A DNA stretch of 35,245 bases from Planctomycetota bacterium (GTDB lineage: Bacteria > Planctomycetota > MHYJ01 > WSZJ01 > JACPWG01): positions 1 to 35,245 of the forward strand of contig JACPWG010000114.1 of NCBI GenBank assembly GCA_016197205.1. The letters run 5' to 3'. Every line of letters starts with the position of its first letter. The first letter of the stretch is position 1. A model generated the notes under the pieces. That model was not told the DNA's origin. It saw nothing but the letters and a program-made list of their open reading frames with translations, and searched no databases. Positions 12,335 through 20,499 of the stretch are shown piece after piece. The translations under genes and the position numbers were made by a program.

Positions 12335-15300
12335 TCACTCCCCCCGCCCCCGCCGCGGCGGCGGCGCCTCGGGCGCCTCGCCCGGTTTCGCGCTCTCCTT
12401 CGACGGGTGACCGCTTCCGCCCAAGGACGGCAGGATCCGCGCGCCGACGGACGGCGAGCGGAACGGGCCCTTCACCTCCACGGCGAAAAGCTCCTTGCGG
12501 ATCGTCCCGACGAGCCACGAGAGCAGCTTGACCTCCGGGACCACCGCGATCGACACGCCCGTGTCGAGCAGCAGGTCCATGTTCCCGTCAAAGTCCATCG
12601 AGCCCTTCCCCTTCACGGTGACGCTCTCGCTCTCGAACTCGAGGGACTTGATGCGGATCTCCCCGCCCTCCGCGTCGAACTTGACCGAGCCTTTCTGGAA
12701 AGGGGACCGCTTCTGGAGGTTCAGGCTGCTCATCAGATTCAGGAAGATCGGCACGTCCCAGAGCTGCCCGTCGTTGATCGTCATCTTCCCCTCGGCCTTG
12801 AGCTGGTCCTCGTGCTTCCCGAGGCCGGAGACGCGGATCTCGCCGCCCAGGGTTCCGCTCACGTCCTTGCCGGAGATGAACGTGTCGCGCGAGAACTGCC
12901 GCAGGTCCAGGCCGGCGAGCGTGAACCCGCCGTCGAAGTCGAAGGTCTCGGAGTTGACGCGAAGGTTGCCCTGCAGGAGCCCCTTGTAGGCGGAGCTCGA
13001 GATGTCGTGCAGGTGCAGCCAGTGGTCCTTGAAGAGAAAGTGGGAAGAGACGTCCGAGAACCGCTTCCCTTCGATCTTCATCTGCGAAAAGGTCGCGGAG
13101 CCGAGCGAGTCGTGCTCGTCTTCGTAGACGTTGCCCTGGATCACGAGGTTGCCGAACGACTCGTTGACCTTGAGGCCGAGGTCGAAGGAGCAGTCCATGA
13201 AGCGCACGTTCGCGGAGTAGTGGATCTCGGAGGCGTAGCGCGGATCGGCGCCGGCGGGCAAAACCGGAGCGACCTCGGACGCGGCGCCCGGGGAGGCGGA
13301 CGAGGCGCCGGCCGGACGATCCTTGTAGACGCGCTCGCACTTGAGCGTGAAGTCCACGGAGCCGGTCGGGGTCACCGAGGCGAGCAGGCTGGCGAGCCCT
13401 TCGGGGACGGCGTCGATGAGCCGCGGCTCGACGCGCCTGCCGCCGGCTTCGCGCCCTCCCGGCCCTGCCGCGCTCACCGCCGGTTCGGCCTTGCTCCCGC
13501 CTCGGGCCGCGCGGGCCGGCCGCGAGTCGAGCGGGACCTCGCTGCCGCGGATCGTGACGACCGCGTGCGGCGGCCGGTCCGCGGGCAGCTCGACCTGCCC
13601 GTCGATCCAGACGGCCTCGGGGGGGATGCCGCCGCACAGGTTGCGCAGCACGACGGTCTGCCCGTCGTAGTCGATCTCGCCGGTGAGGTTGTGGATCGGG
13701 TAGGGGACTTCCTCGTAGGTCACCGTCGCCCCCTTGGCGCGGACGTGGCAGGTCTGTTCGCCCGCGCCCGTCCCGCCGGGCCTGCGCCGGCTTGTCCACG
13801 TAAGGTCGATCTTCCCGGCCGGCTCGAACATCCGCCAGGTCGGTTCCAGCCGCGACTCCACGGCCTTGCGCAGCACGCCGTCGAGCACCAGATCCGTCGC
13901 CGAGACCGTCAGGTCCCAGCCTGCGCGGCTCTCGTGGCCGTTCCCGTTCCCCGTCCGCTCGCCGCCGCCGTTCGCGGCACCGCCCACCCCGCCGGCCGCC
14001 GCCGGGCCGCCGGGCCGCGGGTTGGCGCCGTCTCCGGGCGGGAACGGGGCATCGCTCGCGACCACGTCCAGGTAGACCGTCCCGTCGATCCGCGCGGCGA
14101 CTTTTCCCTGCTCCGAGGTGCGCTCGCCTTGCAGGTTCCGGAGGTACACGCGCGGGTGCTGGTACTCGATCTCGCCCGTGATGTGCTCGAGCGGGTAGGG
14201 GATCTCCTGGTAGGTCGCCGCCACGTCCTTGCAGCGCAGGAGCACGTGGTGGTTTTCCGGCTGCGCGACGCCGCGCGCGCGCGAGGTCTTCCAGGTGACG
14301 TCCGCGAGGCCGCTCGGCCGGTACTGGTCCCACACGTCGCGCAGAGACGGCGAGAGCGCCGCCCGCACCTCGTCCGTGAGCGCGAGGTCGATTGCGTCCA
14401 CGGTCACGTCCCAGCCGGTTTCGCCGGAGATGTCGAAGATGTCCCCCCTCACGTTGACCTCGGCCGTGCCGTGCCGGCCGGTGAGGTGCTTGATGTGGAT
14501 TTCCTTGCCGAGGAACTGGAGCTCGCCGTGGCAGTCCTCGATGGCGTAAGGGAAGTTTCGGAACTTCAAGTGGATCCCTTTGCACAGGATCGTGATGTCG
14601 TCGACTTCGCGGATGTTGAAGCCGTGGGCCCGCGTGATTCGGGCGAGCCCGTCCACGAAACCGCTGGGCTCGAAAAGCTCCCACGCCTTTTGCGCGTCGG
14701 GGTCGAGCGCGTGCTTCAGGGTCTCGTCGAGGGCCATGTCCAGGACGTCGATCCGGAGATTGACCGCCGCGTCCCGCTCGAAGCCGTCCGTCCACCCGTC
14801 GAGCCGCAGTACGGTGGAAGGGAGCGTGTGGGTCTGGATGCCGATCATGCGCGCGCCGTTCGCGCGGATCTCGACCTGGCCGGTCGTGGCGCGCGTGCGG
14901 TAGGGGAAGTTCACGTATTTGAAATCCACGCCCGGCGGCAGCGCCGCTCCGGCGGGGCCCGCTGCCTGGGCGACCGCGGGGACGGCGCCCGCGCCGCCGT
15001 TGCCGGCCGCGCCGGGAATCGCCGCCGCGCCGGCCGTCGCACCCGGCCCGATCGCCGTCGGGTCGGCCCCGGCGCCCAGGTCGACCACGGCGGCGAAATC
15101 AACGTTGCCGGGCTGCCTTGGGTCCGTGTTGTAGGTGACCTTGAGCGTGAGACCGACCAGGCCGTTGGGCAGGAAGTTGTCCCAGCTCGAGCGGATGTTT
15201 TCGTTCAGCGTGGCGGCCAGCGCGGGGTCCAGCGCGAGCCGGGGGGCCTGAATGGTCAGCTCGAAGCTGGGCGTCTGCGTGTCGATTTCCCCCCTCACCG

Positions 15301-15901
15301 CCCAGACGCCCAGGGCGCCGGCGTTCGCCTTCCCCTCGACCAGCGAGCGGGTCTGGGTGAAAGGGATCACGCGCAGGTCCACGTCCCGGAAGAACTGCGT
15401 GTGACCGGGCGCGAAGAAGTTGGAGTCGCAGATGGAAAGGGCGGCGTTGTGGATGGTGAGCGTGGGCGGCCAGCTCGCCGGCTCGTCGGGGGAGGGCTTG
15501 GAGACCGCGCCGGTCGAGAGGTTCTTGAAGAGCTGCGCGATCTCCCACTCCCCCGACTCCGTGCGGAGCAGGCTGATCCGTGGATTGTCGAGCGTGATGC
15601 CGGTGGGGAGGATCTTGCCGGTGGCCAGGCCCCAATAATTGAAGGCAACGAAGATGCGGTCGACCCGGAGCAGGTGCCCCTCGGGGGCGCCGAGGTAGGA
15701 GGGGACGCGGAGCCCTTTCACCTCGAGCCCATCGAACCCAAGGTGGGTCCGCTGGACGCGGAAGTCCTTGCCCAGGATTTGAGCCAGCATCACCTCGACG
15801 CGCTTCGGGTTGAGCAGCGCCCGGGCGATCAGCTTGACATCCAGAGCTGCCAGCCCTAGAATGATCACCGGGACCAGGGCGAAACTGCACAGGCGCTTCA
15901 T
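12335..15901 (-). CDS. AsmA-family-like envelope protein with repeated modules (1188 aa)
   Basis: One N-terminal membrane anchor (MKRLCSFALVPVIILGLAAL) is followed by a very long beta-rich periplasmic region, the architecture of AsmA/YhdP/TamB proteins that bridge inner and outer membrane and are implicated in lipid transport. The first 170 residues carry the AsmA-type start (RVEVMLAQILGKDFRVQRTH). A module recurs about every 115-165 residues: a W-x-x-[FY]-x-P-[SNA]-G segment followed by an [FIV]-PY-x(6)-G-[EQ] segment, the latter near residues 330, 449, 565 and 730; a partial copy (VTPTGSVDF) lies near 840. Gly/Ala/Pro-rich linkers, for example around 285-320, separate them. The C-terminal 250 residues (LRVNSETFDFDGGFTLAGLD, KGKGSMDFDGNMDLLLD) resemble the AsmA C-terminal domain. 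A promoter is visible at 16004-16032. No operon partner. Confidence 0.82.
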   Translation of the reverse strand: MKRLCSFALVPVIILGLAALDVKLIARALLNPKRVEVMLAQILGKDFRVQRTHLGFDGLEVKGLRVPSYLGAPEGHLLRVDRIFVAFNYWGLATGKILPTGITLDNPRISLLRTESGEWEIAQLFKNLSTGAVSKPSPDEPASWPPTLTIHNAALSICDSNFFAPGHTQFFRDVDLRVIPFTQTRSLVEGKANAGALGVWAVRGEIDTQTPSFELTIQAPRLALDPALAATLNENIRSSWDNFLPNGLVGLTLKVTYNTDPRQPGNVDFAAVVDLGAGADPTAIGPGATAGAAAIPGAAGNGGAGAVPAVAQAAGPAGAALPPGVDFKYVNFPYRTRATTGQVEIRANGARMIGIQTHTLPSTVLRLDGWTDGFERDAAVNLRIDVLDMALDETLKHALDPDAQKAWELFEPSGFVDGLARITRAHGFNIREVDDITILCKGIHLKFRNFPYAIEDCHGELQFLGKEIHIKHLTGRHGTAEVNVRGDIFDISGETGWDVTVDAIDLALTDEVRAALSPSLRDVWDQYRPSGLADVTWKTSRARGVAQPENHHVLLRCKDVAATYQEIPYPLEHITGEIEYQHPRVYLRNLQGERTSEQGKVAARIDGTVYLDVVASDAPFPPGDGANPRPGGPAAAGGVGGAANGGGERTGNGNGHESRAGWDLTVSATDLVLDGVLRKAVESRLEPTWRMFEPAGKIDLTWTSRRRPGGTGAGEQTCHVRAKGATVTYEEVPYPIHNLTGEIDYDGQTVVLRNLCGGIPPEAVWIDGQVELPADRPPHAVVTIRGSEVPLDSRPARAARGGSKAEPAVSAAGPGGREAGGRRVEPRLIDAVPEGLASLLASVTPTGSVDFTLKCERVYKDRPAGASSASPGAASEVAPVLPAGADPRYASEIHYSANVRFMDCSFDLGLKVNESFGNLVIQGNVYEDEHDSLGSATFSQMKIEGKRFSDVSSHFLFKDHWLHLHDISSSAYKGLLQGNLRVNSETFDFDGGFTLAGLDLRQFSRDTFISGKDVSGTLGGEIRVSGLGKHEDQLKAEGKMTINDGQLWDVPIFLNLMSSLNLQKRSPFQKGSVKFDAEGGEIRIKSLEFESESVTVKGKGSMDFDGNMDLLLDTGVSIAVVPEVKLLSWLVGTIRKELFAVEVKGPFRSPSVGARILPSLGGSGHPSKESAKPGEAPEAPPPRRGRGE

Positions 15902-16003
15902 GCGAGGGCCCTTCCACCAATGCGCCGGCCCGGAACGCGACCCACGAGGCTGGATCAGGAGGGGGTCGAACCGGGCCTCGCTGGAGCAAGGTGCAAACTT
16001 GCC

Positions 16004-16032
16004 ATCATACGAACAGAAGTCCCGAGGGACAA
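16004..16032 (-). promoter_or_regulatory. Sigma70-like promoter of the AsmA-like gene
   Basis: On the minus strand TTGTCC (16027-16032) and TATGAT (16004-16009) are spaced 17 nt. The leader to ATG 15901 would be about 95 nt. Confidence 0.55.
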
Positions 16033-16192
16033 GGGTTTTTCCCTGCTCGCTCGGAACCTATGTACGTGCGATGGCTTGCGCATGATGCCCGGCATTGTAC
16101 CGGGGATCGGGGCGGGTCGCGCGCCCGTCCGGCAGAAGGCTTCGCCCTCCTTCGCTCCCGCGTCCCGCCCTTCGATCAGTACCGCCCCACGC

Positions 16193-16356
16193 AATTGGGT
16201 GCCCCATTTTCTCGGCGATTTGGGTCGCCCGCGTCGTTGCGCTCGCTCGCCGTAGTTCTCCGTTACTACGCCTTGCTCGCGCGCCTCGCGGGCGGCCCAA
16301 CTTGCCTTCGCCTAGGGGGCACCGACTTCCGTGGAGCGGTACTCCGTGCGCTGCGG
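16193..16356. repeat. Palindromic dispersed element (second part repeated inverted at 20107-20165)
   Basis: Nested inverted repeats: 'gggtgcccc' near 16197 is mirrored by 'gggggcacc' near 16315, and 'tttgggtcgcccgcg' near 16222 by 'cgcgggcggcccaa' near 16298. The right part (about 16299-16354) recurs in reverse complement at 20107-20165 with a few mismatches. The gap 15902-16502 contains this element and the AsmA promoter; no gene is supported there. Confidence 0.7.
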
Positions 16357-16502
16357 GGGGGTAGCTGGTAGAGCTTCGGAGCGCGCCCGTCCCCCAGGAT
16401 GGTTTGCGACGGGTCGCAACCGAATCGAGGGGTGACCTTACCAAATTATCGGCCGGCTGGGCCGAAAGCTTGAGCCCGGGTTGCGATTCGAGGCGTCAAC
16501 GG

Positions 16503-17390
16503 ATGGCGGAAGCGGTCGGTCAAGGGCGCGCGGTCGGCGAGGGCGTGACCGCGGCCGAGCGAATCGTGTGCGCGATGGCGCGGTGGCTGAAAGACGGCGA
16601 CCTGGTCGCGCAGGGGATTGCGACGCCCCTGGTCGCTTCCGCCTATCGCCTTGCGCATCGGACTCACGCGCCCCATCTGCTTGTCGCGTCGGCGATTGGA
16701 AATTCGCTGACAGCGCGCGGGGCCCCTCTGGGGATCGAGTCGGCGGAGGAAAAGGCCCTGTCCGGCTGCTTGCACTTCTTCGGCTTCGTGGACGCGGCCT
16801 GCCAGTTCCTGCCCTACTACAACCCGAAGGAGTTCTTCCGGCCGGCGCAGGTCGATCGGCACGGGAACTTCAACAACGTCGCGATCGGCGAGTACGCCAC
16901 GCCGCTCCTGCGCCTGCCGGGGTCGGGGGGCATCCCGGACGTCACGAACTACTCGAAGCACATCTACCTGTACGTGCCGCGGCAGATCCCGGAGTCGTTC
17001 GTGGAGCGGGTGGACTTCGTGAGCGGCATCGGGCATCGTCCGGGCGAGTCGCAGGAGGAGCGGCGGCGGCGCGGCGTGCGGAGCCCGGGTCCGTCGTGGA
17101 TCGTGACCGACCTCTGTACGATGGACTTCGTCGAGGGGGAGCTCCGGATCGCGACCCTGCACCGGGGTGTTGCAGTAGCGGACGTGAAGGCGCGCATGGG
17201 GTTCGAGCCGAAGGTCGCCGACCCCCTGCCGGAAACGACGGAGCCGACCGCCGCCGAGCTCTTGCTGCTGCGCGAAGAGATCGACCCCCTGGGGCTGCGC
17301 GACTTGGAGCTCCTCGGCGGGAAGGAACGCGTGGCGCTGATGCGGCGCGCGATCACGGCGGAGCGGGAGGTCGCGGGTGCGGGGGGCTGA
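16503..17390 (+). CDS. CoA-transferase beta-type subunit (GctB/IpdB-like)
   Basis: A 295-residue protein of the family I CoA-transferase beta-subunit type. Matching segments are MARWLKDGDLVAQGIATPLV, the FRPAQVDRHGNFNNVAIGEY segment (about 114-133), LLRLPGSGGIPDVTNY, and PESFVERVDFVSGIGH, followed by TMDFVEGELRIATLHRGV and VKARMGF near the C-terminus. Such subunits pair with an alpha subunit to move CoA between acyl groups, or in IpdAB to open a ring-derived acyl-CoA. No alpha subunit is encoded next to it. The frame is open upstream to 16404, but ATG 16503 starts where family similarity begins; the upstream part overlaps repeat-derived sequence. The C-terminus is rich in Glu/Leu. Function on a specific acyl-CoA cannot be named. 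Confidence 0.8.
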   Translation: MAEAVGQGRAVGEGVTAAERIVCAMARWLKDGDLVAQGIATPLVASAYRLAHRTHAPHLLVASAIGNSLTARGAPLGIESAEEKALSGCLHFFGFVDAACQFLPYYNPKEFFRPAQVDRHGNFNNVAIGEYATPLLRLPGSGGIPDVTNYSKHIYLYVPRQIPESFVERVDFVSGIGHRPGESQEERRRRGVRSPGPSWIVTDLCTMDFVEGELRIATLHRGVAVADVKARMGFEPKVADPLPETTEPTAAELLLLREEIDPLGLRDLELLGGKERVALMRRAITAEREVAGAGG

Positions 17391-17474
17391 CGAGGGGGCG
17401 ACCGGGGGGAAACTCGGCAGCCCGAATGCGGGAAAGGGGCGCGCGGAGCCCGCGTCGGGGGGCGGGGCCGCGCT

Positions 17475-17605
17475 AGTGGCCCGTTGACGAAGTCCAGTCA
17501 CGATGCCTGGGGGCGCGGGCCTCCGGCCCGCGCGAACGGCCGCATGGGTTACGACCCGCCGTGGCAGAGTTGACGACTGTGTCCGAAGTTCGTCAACGGG
17601 CCACT
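17475..17605. mobile_element. 131-bp MITE-like element with perfect 17-bp terminal inverted repeats
   Basis: Left end 'agtggcccgttgacgaa' (17475-17491) and right end 'ttcgtcaacgggccact' (17589-17605) are exact reverse complements. Inside lies a GC hairpin core 'gcgcgggcctccggcccgcg'. It is too short to encode a transposase, so it would be moved in trans if mobile. A diverged copy with a worn left end is at 22993-23121, the core alone at 20225-20253, and a lone end at 5537-5550. No clear target-site duplication is visible. It sits between two convergent genes and fills most of the gap 17391-17708. Confidence 0.8.
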
Positions 17606-17708
17606 CGTGTCCCGTCCACGCTTATTCTGCGGGTTCGGCGGGCGCTGCGTGAGGGTTGGCGGGCCTCCGCCAGATTCCTGGACCTTTGGAAATAGCGTAG
17701 ACAGGACA

Positions 17709-18896
17709 CTAGCGCACCGGCGCACCCGGGACGTGGATCACCGCGAGCGCGGTGAGCAACGCGAGCAGTCCCACATACCGGAAAAGCATGGGGTGGTCCG
17801 GCTCCGCGGGCGCGTCCCGGCCGGCGGCGCGGCCGAGCGCGACCAGGAGAAGGAGGAGGAGCAACCCTTCCTCGGAAATCGCCCATGCCGCGCCGATCGC
17901 GAACACCGCGAACCACCGTTGAGAACGGTTGAGGGCGGCAAAGCCTCGCCCCCCGTCAAGCTGCCAGACGGGCAGCAGGTTGAAGAGATTGATCCACGCC
18001 CCGAGCTTCGCGATCACGCCCCACACCGGGCCGGCCCCCGCCAGGAAGCCGAGATAAGCGGCGATCGCTGCCGCCGCCCCGGCCGTCGGACCCGCAAGCC
18101 CGACGCGCGCGTCCTCGCGCCGGGTGGCCGGCCGCTGTTTCATCCGTACGAAGGCCCCGAGTCCCGGGACGAACATCGGCGCCGTGGCCGCGATGCCGTA
18201 GCGAGCGAGCACGGCCACGTGCCCCATTTCGTGGACGTAGAGGGAGGCCAGGATCCCCAGGGCGAATTTCCAACCCCATGCCGCCCAGTACACGCCGAAG
18301 GACAGCAGGAACGAAAGTCCCGCCCCGCCCTTGGTCAGCCCGAGCAGGAGCATCTTTCCTTTGCTGAGGAGGAGGAGGGCGAGGCTGCCGAGACCCGCGG
18401 CCGCCTGCGCGGCGCCCTTCGAATTGCCCGTCCTGGCGCCGGCCGCGGGCGCGCGCGGGGCGGACGCGGCGGCCACGGGGCTCGCGCCGGGGTCGGCCTG
18501 AGAGAGTCGTGCGGAGCGCGCGTCGGGCATGCGGCCGGACGACGCGGAGGCTGCGGAAGAGGGGGAGGCTTGCGTGGGCGCGCCGGGCGCCGCCGCACCG
18601 GCCTCCACCTGGCGGCTGAGGCCCTGGATGGTGAGGAGGACCTGCTCATGCTGACGGGAGTCGGCGGGCAGGAGGTCGAGGGCGGACCTCCACGCGGTGA
18701 GCGCCGCGGCCAGGTCGCCGGCGTGGCGGGCCTGTTCGGCCTCGGCGGCGAGGGCCTTGAGTCGCTCGGAATTGACCAGCCGCCGGCACGTCGGGCAGGC
18801 GAGGAGGCCGGGCGCGAGCTCGGTCCCGCAGTCTGCGCACGTCGGCGCGCCGGCGGTCGGGCGGCTCGAGGTGCTGAGCGGCGAGGCGTCATCCAC
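17709..18896 (-). CDS. Site-2 protease family (M50) membrane protein with N-terminal zinc ribbon
   Basis: A 395-residue intramembrane metalloprotease. The N-terminus has a zinc ribbon (CADC 20-23, CPTC 34-37), then a short helical region of TPR-like character (about 43-98), an Ala/Pro/Ser-rich linker, and the membrane domain. The catalytic HExxH is HEMGH at 222-226 in LASLYVHEMGH, and the third zinc ligand is in NLLPVWQLDGGR (Asp314), as in M50 enzymes. Flanking hydrophobic helices place the site in the membrane. The gene overlaps the preceding zinc-ribbon membrane protein by 8 bp, so the two are translationally coupled and may form a complex. Natural substrates of this subgroup are unknown; no anti-sigma factor gene is adjacent. 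Confidence 0.88.
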   Translation of the reverse strand: MDDASPLSTSSRPTAGAPTCADCGTELAPGLLACPTCRRLVNSERLKALAAEAEQARHAGDLAAALTAWRSALDLLPADSRQHEQVLLTIQGLSRQVEAGAAAPGAPTQASPSSAASASSGRMPDARSARLSQADPGASPVAAASAPRAPAAGARTGNSKGAAQAAAGLGSLALLLLSKGKMLLLGLTKGGAGLSFLLSFGVYWAAWGWKFALGILASLYVHEMGHVAVLARYGIAATAPMFVPGLGAFVRMKQRPATRREDARVGLAGPTAGAAAAIAAYLGFLAGAGPVWGVIAKLGAWINLFNLLPVWQLDGGRGFAALNRSQRWFAVFAIGAAWAISEEGLLLLLLLVALGRAAGRDAPAEPDHPMLFRYVGLLALLTALAVIHVPGAPVR

Positions 18897-19686
18897 CGCT
18901 CGGGCTCCCCTGGGGAGTTGCGGCGGTCGAGACGCGGAACGGGCCCGTGAAGACCAGCGGGATGTGCTGGTTGAGTCTCCAGGCCTCGTAGAGCGCGATT
19001 CCGATGATGATCCAGATCATGAAATTCTGAAACCCCGCTCGGATCGGCATCGCGAACGCGCGTGCGAACGAGAGCAGAAGCCCCAGCAGCAGTTTGCCCG
19101 CATGGACGATGGGTCGGTCTTCCGCCTCCGGCGTGTCGCCCGCGGGTGCTGCGGTCGCACCCCCGGCGGCTCCTTTGCCCGTCGGCCCGGCCCCGTCCGC
19201 GTTCGACGGTCGTGACTTGTGAAGCTCCTTCAGGATGAAGGGTACGTAGGTCGAGACGATCGCGCAGTAGGTGATGCACGCGGCGAGGAGTTGATAGGGC
19301 CAGCCGCCCCGCCCCTCCGACCCCTTGCGGACCGCGCTGCCGACGAGCAGGCCGACGACGATCGCCACCAGCCCGAGTTCGTAGCCCGTGATTGCCAGCA
19401 CCGCGTAATAGAGTCCAGCCCCGAGTACGCCCGCGCCGATTCCGAAAAGCGTGGCCAGCGCGAAACGCTTGCCCGCGGAACCGCCGGTGACGGAATGGAG
19501 GATGACCTCGCGGCAGCGCGCGCAGACGGTCTTGCCGCGCACCTCGAAATACGCGTCCAGGATCGTCCGCTTGCACCCCGCGCACGGGACGCCCGGTCTC
19601 TGCTGCGGCTCCGCCCCTTTCGCCTCCGCGCGGTCGAACTGCAACCCGCCGGCATCCGTCGGAGGGGGACCGGAAGCTTCGGACAT
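18889..19686 (-). CDS. Zinc-ribbon multi-pass membrane protein (265 aa)
   Basis: ATG 19686 is certain: it is preceded by a full AGGAGGT ribbon-binding Shine-Dalgarno sequence with 8-nt spacing. The soluble N-terminus carries CAGC (35-38) and CARC (55-58), a treble-clef or rubredoxin-like knuckle pair that probably binds Zn. Hydrophobic helices follow at about 74-100, 103-120 and 131-153, then a Gly/Ala/Pro linker with acidic end (160-192), then helices at 196-214 and 220-237. Function is not established. The stop overlaps the start of the site-2 protease, so it is a likely partner or substrate-presenting subunit; that role is inference. Promoter at 19716-19744. Confidence 0.82.
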   Translation of the reverse strand: MSEASGPPPTDAGGLQFDRAEAKGAEPQQRPGVPCAGCKRTILDAYFEVRGKTVCARCREVILHSVTGGSAGKRFALATLFGIGAGVLGAGLYYAVLAITGYELGLVAIVVGLLVGSAVRKGSEGRGGWPYQLLAACITYCAIVSTYVPFILKELHKSRPSNADGAGPTGKGAAGGATAAPAGDTPEAEDRPIVHAGKLLLGLLLSFARAFAMPIRAGFQNFMIWIIIGIALYEAWRLNQHIPLVFTGPFRVSTAATPQGSPSGG

Positions 19687-19715
19687 CGCAAGCACCTCCT
19701 CTGCGTGGTCGCCGA

Positions 19716-19744
19716 ATGATAATCGCGGGACCGCGGCGGGGCAA
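19716..19744 (-). promoter_or_regulatory. Sigma70-like promoter of the zinc-ribbon / site-2 protease operon
   Basis: On the minus strand TTGCCC (19739-19744) and TATCAT (19716-19721) are spaced 17 nt, giving a leader of about 25 nt that contains the AGGAGGT ribosome-binding site. Confidence 0.5.
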
Positions 19745-20106
19745 GACAAAGGCGCGGCGGGGCGATCGACGGCGTGCTCCGTCGCGCCTGCACACCGGGC
19801 GGAGCGAGGACCCGGATCCCGGCCCGCCCCCGAACACGCCGAAGCCACCGAAGGGCAGGAGAACTGTGAAGGGAGGACCGTCACCAAACCGAACCGCGAC
19901 CGTTCGGGGGCGGTCTCCGCGCATCCGACGATCCCCCCGGATTCAGTCCCGCCGGCGATCGGCGAAATTCGCGGCTCGTTCTTCGGTGTCTTCGGTGTCT
20001 TCGGTGGCTCGTCCCTTGATTGCGGCCGGCGGCTGCTTTGGGAAATCCGTTGTCTTCGTTGTCGTGCCGCCTCTCCGGAGCGGCCTCTCCAGCGGCGCCG
20101 AAGCGC

Positions 20107-20165
20107 TGAGTACCGCTCCACGGAAGTCGGTGACCCATAGGCGAAGGCAAGTTTGGCCGCCCGTT
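20107..20165. repeat. Inverted partial copy of the 16193-16356 element
   Basis: The reverse complement of this stretch matches about 16299-16354 with few mismatches, including 'cttgccttcgcct' and 'cgacttccgtggagcggtac'. Together the two copies bracket the CoA-transferase and site-2 protease genes in opposite orientation. Confidence 0.75.
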
Positions 20166-20224
20166 AGGCGCGCTGAGCGGTTAGCGCCCGCGCAAGAATT
20201 ACTTTACATTTCCGTGGATCGACC

Positions 20225-20253
20225 GATGCCTGGGGGCGCGGGCCTCCGGCCCA
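20225..20253. repeat. Core of the 131-bp element without its ends
   Basis: 'gatgcctgggggcgcgggcc' and the following 'tccggccc' match 17502-17530. The terminal repeats are absent. The gap 19687-20442 holds this core, the inverted repeat at 20107, low-complexity 'cttcggtgt' repeats at 19978-20010 and two promoters; no gene is supported. Confidence 0.65.
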
Positions 20254-20405
20254 CGCAGCGCGGCCCAGAGGGCCGCGCCCCCGGGAGCCTCGAGGTCCGA
20301 ATCTGCGCAGTTATTTTTGCGCGGGCACTTACCTCGCGAACCGATCGCGTAGGTTCAGCCGGGGGGAGAGTGCCAAGTGCGTCGGCCCCGCCCCCCCGCC
20401 GTTCC

Positions 20406-20435
20406 TTGACTTCCCGGGGACACCGCGTCTAGAAT
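20406..20435 (+). promoter_or_regulatory. Strong sigma70 promoter, apparently leaderless
   Basis: TTGACT (20406-20411) and TAGAAT (20430-20435) are spaced 18 nt. An ATG begins at 20443, only 7 nt after the -10 box, so transcription should start at or next to that ATG. It drives the carbamoyltransferase gene. Confidence 0.7.
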
Positions 20436-20442
20436 CCGTCTC

Positions 20443-20499
20443 ATGAACATCCGCGCCCCGCTGCCGTCCACCCGCCCCGCACGGACGCCCGCGCCATGA
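20443..20499 (+). CDS. Possible 18-residue leader peptide, leaderless
   Basis: ATG 20443 opens an 18-codon frame (Pro, Arg and Ala-rich, starting MNIRAPLP) whose TGA (20497-20499) overlaps the carbamoyltransferase ATG (20496) in an ATGA arrangement. It would be read from the extreme 5' end of the mRNA set by the promoter at 20406-20435. No ribosome-binding site is visible for the carbamoyltransferase itself, so coupling through this short frame would explain its translation. No protein relatives can be judged at this length; it could be chance. Confidence 0.4.
   Translation: MNIRAPLPSTRPARTPAP

Noticed and set aside
12131..15859. 1242-codon open frame on the + strand
   Set aside because: It is the exact antisense of the AsmA-like gene; its translation is Arg/Val/Asp/His-rich with no domain, a usual artefact of GC-rich coding DNA. 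The minus-strand protein has an anchor helix and family repeats.
17607..18950. 447-codon open frame on the + strand
   Set aside because: Antisense of the site-2 protease, which carries HEMGH and LDGGR motifs in the minus frame.
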